Positions 8,196 through 14,921 of a stretch of DNA of 43,406 nt are shown one piece after another (position 1 is the stretch's first letter; each line of letters starts with the position of its first letter). The notes under the pieces were generated by a model, which was not told the origin of the DNA, made no database searches, and saw only the letters and a program-made list of their open reading frames with translations. Both the position numbers and the translations under genes were made by a program. Source of the stretch: Bacteroidales bacterium UBA1205 (GTDB lineage: Bacteria; Bacteroidota; Bacteroidia; Bacteroidales; WCHB1-69). The stretch lies in contig DBXT01000051.1 in assembly GCA_002309615.1 (NCBI GenBank), positions 1 to 43,406 on the forward strand, written 5' to 3'.

Positions 8196-8887
8196 ATGGA
8201 CACATCACTTATGGTTCCACGTTCATTGCATATAAGATTGAATATGTGCAACGAAAAACATTGGGTATTGTCGTTTATCCTGATGGTTCGGTTGTATTGA
8301 AAGCTCCCATAGGCGTAAGTATTGAAGAAATCAATAAGAAAGTGCGCAGGAGGGCGGCATGGATTCTACGGCAGAAACGTTATTTTGAGTCGTTCGGGGT
8401 GCCGACTACCGAACGGCAATATGTGAACGGGGAATCGCATCTTTATTTGGGAAGGCAATATATGTTGAGAATTAGAGAAGGAAATAATAATAGCGTTCAT
8501 TATCAAAATAATATACTTGAAATAGAATGCCAACACAAAGAGAATTCGGGCAAGATTTTGCAACAATGGTATTGCGAACGGGCAAAAGTCAAGTTTGCGG
8601 AATACGCCCGACCCATTATTGAACAATTCAAAATATATAATGTTCAGCCTAAAAGTATCATGATTAAAGAAATGAAAAATCGTTGGGGTTATTGCACTCC
8701 TGATGGAAAAATATTTCTGAATCCTCAATTGATAGGTGCTCCAAGAAGTTGCATTGAATATGTCATCACGCACGAAATGTGCCATTTGGTACATCGTAAC
8801 CACACAAAAGAGTTTTATGCATTGCTAACCAAAGAGATGCCACATTGGGAGAAATTGAAAAACAAATTGGAACGGATAATGTATTAA
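8183..8887 (+). CDS. YgjP-like metallopeptidase (M48/DUF45 family)
   Basis: The 234-residue protein carries the zinc-binding motif HEMCH (H197, E198, H201) with a likely third ligand at H207, and upstream the family motif KNRWGYCTPDGKI. These are typical of YgjP/DUF45 metal-dependent hydrolases related to SprT/WSS1. The ATG at 8183 was chosen over 8162 because GGAGG (8168-8172) sits 10 bases upstream and the family N-terminus begins here. This overlaps hsdR by 13 bases, so expression is probably coupled to it. The family is a frequent neighbour of type I restriction genes, but its substrate is unknown. A role in turnover of restriction-complex proteins or DNA-protein crosslinks is speculation. 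Confidence 0.88.
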   Translation: MDTINGHITYGSTFIAYKIEYVQRKTLGIVVYPDGSVVLKAPIGVSIEEINKKVRRRAAWILRQKRYFESFGVPTTERQYVNGESHLYLGRQYMLRIREGNNNSVHYQNNILEIECQHKENSGKILQQWYCERAKVKFAEYARPIIEQFKIYNVQPKSIMIKEMKNRWGYCTPDGKIFLNPQLIGAPRSCIEYVITHEMCHLVHRNHTKEFYALLTKEMPHWEKLKNKLERIMY

Positions 8888-8946
8888 TACAGCAACATCT
8901 CCCTGCAAAAAGTTTTAGTGCCCGAAAAAATGATATTTTGTTTTAA

Positions 8947-8961
8947 CCGGAAAAATTCCGG
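8947..8961. terminator. Short hairpin between convergent restriction operon and tex
   Basis: CCGGAA-AAA-TTCCGG forms a perfect 6-bp stem with a 3-base loop in the 124-bp gap between the two convergent operons. No strong T-tract follows directly on either strand, although the minus-strand side continues into AT-rich sequence. It may serve as a weak bidirectional terminator. Confidence 0.35.
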
Positions 8962-9011
8962 CAACAAATTGGTTCGGAGAGGCAAGTATCCTTTTTAGGG
9001 GTATCAAAAAT

Positions 9012-11147
9012 TTATTCTTCTTTCAAAGGCAATAAGGACAGCGATATTCGTTTTCGGCGGATATCGATATCATCTACTCTGACGCGAATTTTCTGGTTGA
9101 TTTTCAGTATTTTGGCAGGGTCGTTGACGTGCTTTGTTCCCATCCGGCTTTTGTGTAACAGTCCGTCGGTATGTATGCCCAAGTCCACAAAACAACCGAA
9201 GGCGGCTATATTCACCACTACTCCTTGCAGTTCCATACCTATTTTGAGATCTTGGATATCGTGAATGTTTTTGTCGAATTCAAACAGGTCGAATTTTTCC
9301 CTGGGGTCACGTCCCGGTTTGGACAATTCTTTCATAATGTCGTTGAGGGTGGGCATGCCTATTTTATCGGTCACAAAGTCGGAAAGATGTATTTGTTCTC
9401 TTAATTCGGCATGGTTGACCAAATCGAGTATGGAGCAATGCTGCTGTTGTGCCATTTTTTCCACCACGTGATAGCTTTCGGGGTGAACGGCACTGCGGTC
9501 TAACGGATTTTGCGCATTGGCTATGCGAATAAATCCCGCTGCTTGTTCAAAAGCTTTTTCTCCGAACCGTTTTACATTTTTAAGTTCGTTTTTGGAATGA
9601 AATCCGCCGTGAACTTTTCTGTGTTCCACTATGTTTTTTGCCAAGGCGGGGCCTATTCCTGATACAAACGACAGCAATTCTTTGCTTGCGGTATTAAGTT
9701 CAACCCCTACTGCATTGACACAGCTGGATACGGTTTCATCAAGGCTTTCCGCCAATAATTTTTGGTTGACATCGTGTTGATATTGTCCGACACCGATGGA
9801 TTTAGGGTCTATTTTTATCAATTCCGAAAGCGGGTCCATCAGTCGGCGTGCTATGGAAATGGCTCCTCTTACGGTAATATCGTAGTCCGGAAATTCTTCA
9901 CGGGCCGTTTCCGAGGCGGAATATACCGAAGCGCCGTTTTCATTAACCATTACTATGATAGGTTTTTGTTCAAAGTTGACGTGGTTGATAAAGTTTAGTG
10001 TCTCTCTTCCAGCCGTACCGTTTCCTATGGCAATGGCTTCCACCTTATATTTTGCCGCCAAGGAGCGTATGATTTCATTGGCTTGATGAACTTCTATTTG
10101 GGGAGGGTGAGGATAGATAGCGGTATGAGTGAGAAGATTACCGTGCCGGTCAAGAACAACAACTTTGCATCCGGTGCGAAATCCGGGGTCTATACCCATC
10201 ACTACTTTTTCTCCCAGCGGTGGAGCTAAAAGCAATTGGCGTACATTGTTGGAGAATATATTGATAGCATATTTGTCTGCTTTTTCTTTGGCTCTTTGCC
10301 TCATTTCTGTTTCCAATTGCGGTTGAAGTAGTCTTTGATAGCTGTCTTCAATGGCATCGGCGACTTCATCGGCGGCATCGTTGTCGGCTTTGAGATGAAT
10401 GTTGTCCATTATATCTAAGGCCGTATTGATATCGGGAGCGATTTTTAGTTTGAGACAGCCTTCATTTTCTCCCCGCATCATGGCCAATATACGGTGTGAT
10501 GACGCTTTTTTCAGCAATTCGTTGTTATCAAAATAGAGGCTGTATTTTTCACCGGCATCTTCTTTTCCTTTAATGACGGAGGAATATATTTTTCCTTGGT
10601 TGATAAACAGTTTGCGTAATTTTGAGCGGGTGTGTTCGTCCTCGCAAATGTTTTCGGCTATAATATCCCGGGCTCCCTCCAAAGCTTCTTCAATGGTGTG
10701 TACTCCTTTGTCAGGATTGATATAATCTTGTGCTATTTGGTGAATATTGATATTGCGTTGTTTGTATATTTCGTTAGCCAGCGGCTCCAATCCTTTTTGG
10801 CGGGCAATGCTTGCTCTTGTACGCCGTTTGGGTTTGTAGGGCAGATAGATATCTTCCAATTCGGGAAGCGTTTTGGCTTGTTCTATTCTGATTTGCAGCT
10901 CTGGTGTGAGTTTGTCTTGTTCCAAAATGGAATTGAGTATTACCGCTCTTCTGTTTTCCACGTCCATCATTTGTTTATATCGGTCGCGGATAGCGGTAAT
11001 GAGCACTTCGTCCATGCTACCGGTAGCTTCTTTACGGTATCGGGCTATAAAAGGAATAGAAGCATTTTCTGCCAAAAGGTCAAGAACATTGCTTACATTT
11101 ACTTCGTTTAATTGCAGTTCGTTGGCTATTTCTTTAGCAAAATTCAT
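9012..11147 (-). CDS. tex: Tex family RNA-binding transcription accessory protein
   Basis: Tex is a cytoplasmic nucleic-acid-binding protein related to eukaryotic Spt6, thought to act in transcription and RNA metabolism. The 711-residue length is normal. In order are the N-terminal helical region (1-190), a YqgF/RNase H-like fold (VVMGIDPGFRTGCKVVVLD, about 315-333), helix-hairpin-helix repeats (FVSGIGPALAKNIVEHR, about 494-510; NVKRFGEKAFEQAAGFI) and a C-terminal S1 domain (MELQGVVVNIAAFGCFVDLG, about 638-657). The start is one base after the stop of the GHKL ATPase gene, so tex is probably the last gene of the hydrogenase-linked operon. That placement is unusual for a housekeeping gene. A separate internal promoter cannot be excluded, but none of the TAnnTTTG type was seen directly upstream. 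Confidence 0.96.
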   Translation of the reverse strand: MNFAKEIANELQLNEVNVSNVLDLLAENASIPFIARYRKEATGSMDEVLITAIRDRYKQMMDVENRRAVILNSILEQDKLTPELQIRIEQAKTLPELEDIYLPYKPKRRTRASIARQKGLEPLANEIYKQRNINIHQIAQDYINPDKGVHTIEEALEGARDIIAENICEDEHTRSKLRKLFINQGKIYSSVIKGKEDAGEKYSLYFDNNELLKKASSHRILAMMRGENEGCLKLKIAPDINTALDIMDNIHLKADNDAADEVADAIEDSYQRLLQPQLETEMRQRAKEKADKYAINIFSNNVRQLLLAPPLGEKVVMGIDPGFRTGCKVVVLDRHGNLLTHTAIYPHPPQIEVHQANEIIRSLAAKYKVEAIAIGNGTAGRETLNFINHVNFEQKPIIVMVNENGASVYSASETAREEFPDYDITVRGAISIARRLMDPLSELIKIDPKSIGVGQYQHDVNQKLLAESLDETVSSCVNAVGVELNTASKELLSFVSGIGPALAKNIVEHRKVHGGFHSKNELKNVKRFGEKAFEQAAGFIRIANAQNPLDRSAVHPESYHVVEKMAQQQHCSILDLVNHAELREQIHLSDFVTDKIGMPTLNDIMKELSKPGRDPREKFDLFEFDKNIHDIQDLKIGMELQGVVVNIAAFGCFVDLGIHTDGLLHKSRMGTKHVNDPAKILKINQKIRVRVDDIDIRRKRISLSLLPLKEE

Positions 11148-11148
11148 C

Positions 11149-11685
11149 TTATTGAGCTATATTTTCAGCTATCAATTCTTTTACGGTAGATATAATTTTA
11201 TAGTTGTTAAGGTCCATGTTTTCAAACACATCTTTTATGTCTTGGGAGCTGACCTCAAAGGTGTTTTCATCGGTGATGTATTTGATGATGAAATTAATAT
11301 TTTGGTATTGGCATATAAAGTCGCTCAGGCATCCTGCCAAATCGCCTTTAGGCTGCATGTCAATATGGGATCGTTGATAGTCGGCATATATTTCCGTTCC
11401 CACACCCAATTCGGATTGAAGGTGAAAATGTCCGTTGCATATTTGAGAATGATATTTTAGCAAGGCTATGCCCATACCTATTTTTCGAGTGGTTCGGGTG
11501 GTGAAGAAACTGCTGCTGTTAATAGAGTCTAACATTTCTTTGGGCATGCCGCATCCGTTATCGGTGATAGTGATGGAGAACAAATCTTTTTTTTCGCTGT
11601 CTTCCATTTCTATTTTTATTTCATCGGCTTTGGCCCTAATAGAATTTTGTACTATATCAATTACATGTAAATCAAATGTTTTCAT
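11149..11685 (-). CDS. GHKL-type ATP-binding protein of the hydrogenase-linked operon
   Basis: The 178-residue protein begins almost at the N-box of a histidine-kinase-like ATPase (IVQNSIRAKADEI, near residue 11). It continues with the G1 box ITDNGCGMP and the G2 region RKIGMGIALLKYHSQ followed by GVGTEI. There is no dimerisation/histidine phosphoacceptor domain ahead of it, so it is not a complete sensor kinase. About 60 residues after the ATPase core are unassigned. Small proteins like this recur beside divergent [FeFe]-hydrogenase genes in anaerobes; whether they phosphorylate a partner is not known to me. Its start overlaps the PHP gene stop by four bases, and its stop is one base from tex. 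Confidence 0.85.
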   Translation of the reverse strand: MKTFDLHVIDIVQNSIRAKADEIKIEMEDSEKKDLFSITITDNGCGMPKEMLDSINSSSFFTTRTTRKIGMGIALLKYHSQICNGHFHLQSELGVGTEIYADYQRSHIDMQPKGDLAGCLSDFICQYQNINFIIKYITDENTFEVSSQDIKDVFENMDLNNYKIISTVKELIAENIAQ

Positions 11686-12410
11686 AATATAATAGGTTCT
11701 CCTGTATGTAGGGAATTTTTAAAATTGTCAAAACTAAAGCTATCCATTTCCAAGGTGCTATACACTTTACCTATATCGTTAATAAAGTGGGCATCGGAAC
11801 TTTGGATATAGTTGAAGTCGCTAAACCAAGGAAAATTGTCAAAAAAATTGTTTTTGCGGGCATTGCAACTCAACTCCAATGCTTGAAATTTAAGATGATC
11901 GGGCACAAATACCAGTTGGGAGCTGATACTGGTTCGTTTTTTGTCTACATGGGCGGGAATGAATATTCCGCCCATTTCGTACACTTTTTGTTGTAGTTCC
12001 ATCATGGGCAAGTCAAGGGCGTTGATAAGCAAATGGGGAACTTGGTCAACAATATTGTCCTCTTCGTCCACCACCACTTGATAGCCGAATTTATCGGGGT
12101 CGTTCTCAAAAAATATCACCCTTGAATCCAAAAATTGTTGAAATTCCATTAGTTTTTCGCTGTTAGGCATAAAACTGAGGCAATGAATTTCTTCTTTGGT
12201 GGTTACTTCGGCACCCATCATCACCATCAAACCGCATTGTGCTCCCAGCTTTCGGGTTACTTCGGCGTTGAGGGTGGTGTTATGGTCGGTAAGACCGATA
12301 ATATCCAATCCTTTGGCTTTGGCTTGTTGCACTATAGCCGAAGGACTCATGTCCAAATCACCGCAAGGCGACAGCACAGAGTGAATATGCATGTCGGCTT
12401 TGAACTTCAT
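11682..12410 (-). CDS. PHP domain metal-dependent phosphoesterase
   Basis: The 242-residue protein has the metal-binding motifs of the PHP family: DMHIHS near the N-terminus, GLTDHN (about 39-44), an acidic/histidine stretch at EIHCLSF, a C-terminal-side HVDKKR, and SSDAHF near 210. PHP proteins hydrolyse phosphate esters with two or three metal ions; the substrate here is unknown. In this operon it could remove phosphate added by one of the two ATPase partners, but that is inference from neighbourhood alone. It lies 3 bases after the second DRTGG gene and overlaps the next gene by four bases, so translation is tightly coupled. Confidence 0.9.
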   Translation of the reverse strand: MKFKADMHIHSVLSPCGDLDMSPSAIVQQAKAKGLDIIGLTDHNTTLNAEVTRKLGAQCGLMVMMGAEVTTKEEIHCLSFMPNSEKLMEFQQFLDSRVIFFENDPDKFGYQVVVDEEDNIVDQVPHLLINALDLPMMELQQKVYEMGGIFIPAHVDKKRTSISSQLVFVPDHLKFQALELSCNARKNNFFDNFPWFSDFNYIQSSDAHFINDIGKVYSTLEMDSFSFDNFKNSLHTGEPIIL

Positions 12411-12413
12411 GGA

Positions 12414-12743
12414 TTATTTTATAAGTTCGTACAATTTACCGCATACTTCAAAAGTGGCTTGTTTGCTGGAAAGCACAGCAATGTCCTCGTCTTTGGCAAA
12501 TGCCAGCATATCTTCATCGGGAGCATTGTTTTTTACCAGTATGATAGCCGGAACATCTTTCAAGGCGGCGATAGCTGCCACATTTTTGTGTGTTTGCATG
12601 GTTATCCACACTTGTCCGCTTTTAGCGTTACCCATTACATCACTGAGCAAGTCGGAGGCGTATGCACTTGCAACTTCGGTGTCACCGTTCACATCGTTAT
12701 AGATGGTTAAATCCAATTTTTCAATAATTTCTTTTAATGTCAT
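12414..12743 (-). CDS. DRTGG domain protein (second copy)
   Basis: This 109-residue protein resembles stand-alone DRTGG domains. It starts MTLKEIIEKLDLTIYN, contains the conserved ASDLLSDVMG segment, and ends with a short alpha/beta unit (PAIILVKNN ... EDIAVLSSKQATFEV). It is a clear paralogue of the protein at 14529-14870, which has ASDLMSDVLR and the same length. DRTGG domains occur next to CBS domains and in phosphotransacetylase-like proteins and are thought to bind small ligands. In this operon two copies flank the hydrogenase and ATPase genes. The ligand is unknown. Confidence 0.85.
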   Translation of the reverse strand: MTLKEIIEKLDLTIYNDVNGDTEVASAYASDLLSDVMGNAKSGQVWITMQTHKNVAAIAALKDVPAIILVKNNAPDEDMLAFAKDEDIAVLSSKQATFEVCGKLYELIK

Positions 12744-12755
12744 GTTTTTAAATGT

Positions 12756-14099
12756 TTATAAAGGTTTAATATTTTTTCCCCATATTTTTTTCAATATTTC
12801 TTCATATTTTTCCATAGGCAGATGAGAGAAAAGACAATTGTCTATGGTTGCCTCTTCTTTAATAATATCTTCTGCCAGCGCACTGCAGGTGGGAGCTCCG
12901 CATGCGGAACAATCCAAACCGGGTAATTTGCTTTCTATATTTTTGATGTTTTCCACCATTTTCAAAGCAATTTGCAGGTTGTCGTGCAGTTTAAAACTGG
13001 AGCGGGGAGCTATGTAAGGAATATTCATCATAGGGGCTATTTTTTCATCAAATTCCTCTTGAGAGAATAAATTTTCTGCTTTATAATCCTTGTTTTCAAT
13101 ATGTTGTTTTATCTCTTGGGCTCTCATCTCCAATTTTTGTTTAGCCAAGAACCTGTTGTTGGGGCAGAGTATTCCGCCGACGCAACTTTGATCGCATACT
13201 CGCATTTCCACCAAGCCGTTTACTTCAATATCGTCATCTTCTATTTTTTCCAAAAATTCTATCACATTTTTCATGCCGTCAACGGCAAAACTGGAATTGT
13301 CGAAATTAACGCTTTCTCCACCGGTAAGTTCCCAAAGTATATCTTTTCCGCTCAAGCTGTGATTAGCTATAGGTTCGCTTTCTCCTTGTGCTTTTTTGCT
13401 GAGTTGATGTTGTACTTTGTTGTATAAAAAATCCATATTGATAACACCTGCTATAGCAGAAGAATCTTCTCCTACCGGACTTTTTACCGCGGCAATTTTA
13501 GCCGCACACGGAGATACATAAAACACTCCGACATCTTCACTATTAATGCCTTCTCTGGATAAATATTCTCTTATCATCAGTGAGGTGATGTCCAAGGGCA
13601 CTTTCATGTGGATAATGTTTTTTACCAATGAAGGGAATCGTGTTTGAATAAGGCGAACCACAGCCGGACAATACGGAGATATAAAGGTATTGATATCTTT
13701 ATGCTCTGCCATATATTTTTTGTATAGGTCAATTAAAAACGACACCCCGTGTTCTATTTCATATATATGTGTAAACCCTATTTGTTTGAGGCAGGCATAT
13801 ATTTGGGAGGTGGACACATCGCTTGCAAACTGACCGATGAAAGTGGCTGGAACCAAAGCCACTTTATATTTGTATTGGTCCATCAAGTCAAAGTCGTCTT
13901 GCTTGATATAAATAGCATGATAAGAACAAGCTTTAAAGCATTCTCCGCAATCGATACATTTGTTTTTATCTATCACGGATTTACCATTACGAATTCTTAT
14001 CGCTTCGGTTGGACACGCTTTCATGCAATGAGTGCATCCGGTACAAATATCATGGTCAATAGTGAGTGCATGATAAAAAGAATTGTTAGTATCGTCCAT
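12756..14099 (-). CDS. Divergent [FeFe]-hydrogenase, probable sensory type
   Basis: The 447-residue iron-sulfur protein starts with two [4Fe-4S] ferredoxin motifs (C19, C22, C25, C29; C48, C51, C54, C58). The hydrogenase core keeps four cysteines matching H-cluster ligands: C144 in SPYCPAV, C198 in SPCAAK, and C302 and C306 in VCDQSCVGG. A C-terminal Fes-type cluster motif follows (C397, C400, C405, C422). Catalytic enzymes have TSCCP at the first loop, where the first Cys relays protons; here that position is Tyr143. The other loops are also relaxed (SPCAAK rather than MPCxxK). This fits the divergent hydrogenases proposed to sense H2 rather than turn it over quickly. Its neighbours (ATPases, DRTGG, PHP) support signalling. 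Assembly would need HydE, HydF and HydG, none of which is in the window. Confidence 0.9.
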   Translation of the reverse strand: MDDTNNSFYHALTIDHDICTGCTHCMKACPTEAIRIRNGKSVIDKNKCIDCGECFKACSYHAIYIKQDDFDLMDQYKYKVALVPATFIGQFASDVSTSQIYACLKQIGFTHIYEIEHGVSFLIDLYKKYMAEHKDINTFISPYCPAVVRLIQTRFPSLVKNIIHMKVPLDITSLMIREYLSREGINSEDVGVFYVSPCAAKIAAVKSPVGEDSSAIAGVINMDFLYNKVQHQLSKKAQGESEPIANHSLSGKDILWELTGGESVNFDNSSFAVDGMKNVIEFLEKIEDDDIEVNGLVEMRVCDQSCVGGILCPNNRFLAKQKLEMRAQEIKQHIENKDYKAENLFSQEEFDEKIAPMMNIPYIAPRSSFKLHDNLQIALKMVENIKNIESKLPGLDCSACGAPTCSALAEDIIKEEATIDNCLFSHLPMEKYEEILKKIWGKNIKPL

Positions 14100-14115
14100 T
14101 ATTTATTATTGTTAA

Positions 14116-14526
14116 TTAAAAAAATACGGTCATGGTAATAGTGGTACCCACTCCTATTTGGGTTTGAATATCCAATTGGTCGGTATTACTTTTTATATTG
14201 GGTAAACCCATGCCGGCACCGAATCCCATTTCCCTTACTTCTTTTGAGGCGGTGGAATAGCCTTCGGTCATGGCCAAATCTATGTTGGGGATGCCCGGCC
14301 CGCGGTCTGCCACTACCATCGTTATTTTATCACTGTCAATATCTACGTCTATTTTTCCGCCATAAGCGTGGGCAACGGCATTTATTTCGGCTTCATACAA
14401 TGCTACCACAATGCGTTTGATGCTTGCGGGATTTACATTCAATTGTTTGAGCGTCTTTTTTATATTCCCCGATGCTTGCCCTGCATTGGTGAAATTGCCT
14501 TCTTCTATGTCAAATGTATAATGCAT
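14116..14526 (-). CDS. Anti-sigma-factor-like ATP-binding protein (RsbW/SpoIIAB type)
   Basis: The 136-residue single-domain HATPase has an N-box (YEAEINAVAHAYGG, about 44-57), a G1 box (VADRGPGIPN) and a G2 box (GFGAGMGLPNIKS), and closes with GVGTTITMTVFF. This compact form matches the anti-sigma serine kinase family rather than sensor histidine kinases. Members of that family phosphorylate or sequester protein partners, but no anti-anti-sigma or sigma gene is adjacent here. It sits 2 bases after the first DRTGG gene and 16 before the hydrogenase. A role in passing on the hydrogenase's redox state is inferred from conserved gene neighbourhood only. Confidence 0.88.
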   Translation of the reverse strand: MHYTFDIEEGNFTNAGQASGNIKKTLKQLNVNPASIKRIVVALYEAEINAVAHAYGGKIDVDIDSDKITMVVADRGPGIPNIDLAMTEGYSTASKEVREMGFGAGMGLPNIKSNTDQLDIQTQIGVGTTITMTVFF

Positions 14527-14528
14527 GT

Positions 14529-14870
14529 TTAGTATATGGGTTGCACCCCGTAATTATAGAGTATTCCGCTAACTTTGAATAAACTATAGCCGGTTTCAAT
14601 GATGATAATATCGTTGTCATTAGCCTGTTCTATCATTTCTTCGTCTGCAATTTTTCCTCGAGCAAGAATAATTACTTTAATATCTGCCATTTCAGCAGTA
14701 CGTATGGTTTGCATATTGCACAAACCGGTAATAAGCATGGCACAAGGAGTAGTAAGACGCAACACATCACTCATTAAATCAGAGGCAAAGGCATTGTCAC
14801 TTTCGGTTTCATAATTGGTGTCTCCGATAATTTTTCCGTTCAGCAAATCTGCTATTTCTTTGATTTTCAT
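14529..14870 (-). CDS. DRTGG domain protein (first gene of hydrogenase-linked operon)
   Basis: This 113-residue protein starts MKIKEIADLLNGKIIGD and carries ASDLMSDVLR, the same signature as the second copy at 12414-12743. The C-terminal half is an alpha/beta unit (IKVIILARGK ... DIIIIETGYSLFKVSG). It is the first gene of the seven-gene run. Only 51 bases separate it from the upstream DUF748 stop, and no TAnnTTTG element was seen there, so the operon may be read from the DUF748 promoter or from an unrecognised one. Confidence 0.85.
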   Translation of the reverse strand: MKIKEIADLLNGKIIGDTNYETESDNAFASDLMSDVLRLTTPCAMLITGLCNMQTIRTAEMADIKVIILARGKIADEEMIEQANDNDIIIIETGYSLFKVSGILYNYGVQPIY

Positions 14871-14921
14871 ATTAAAACTATGATTATATTAATTATATTT
14901 GTTTTACTATATTTAAATTAA

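Noticed and set aside
12183..12710. Plus-strand frames opposite the PHP and DRTGG genes
   Set aside because: The minus-strand genes have clear motifs and tight operon spacing, so these frames are shadows.
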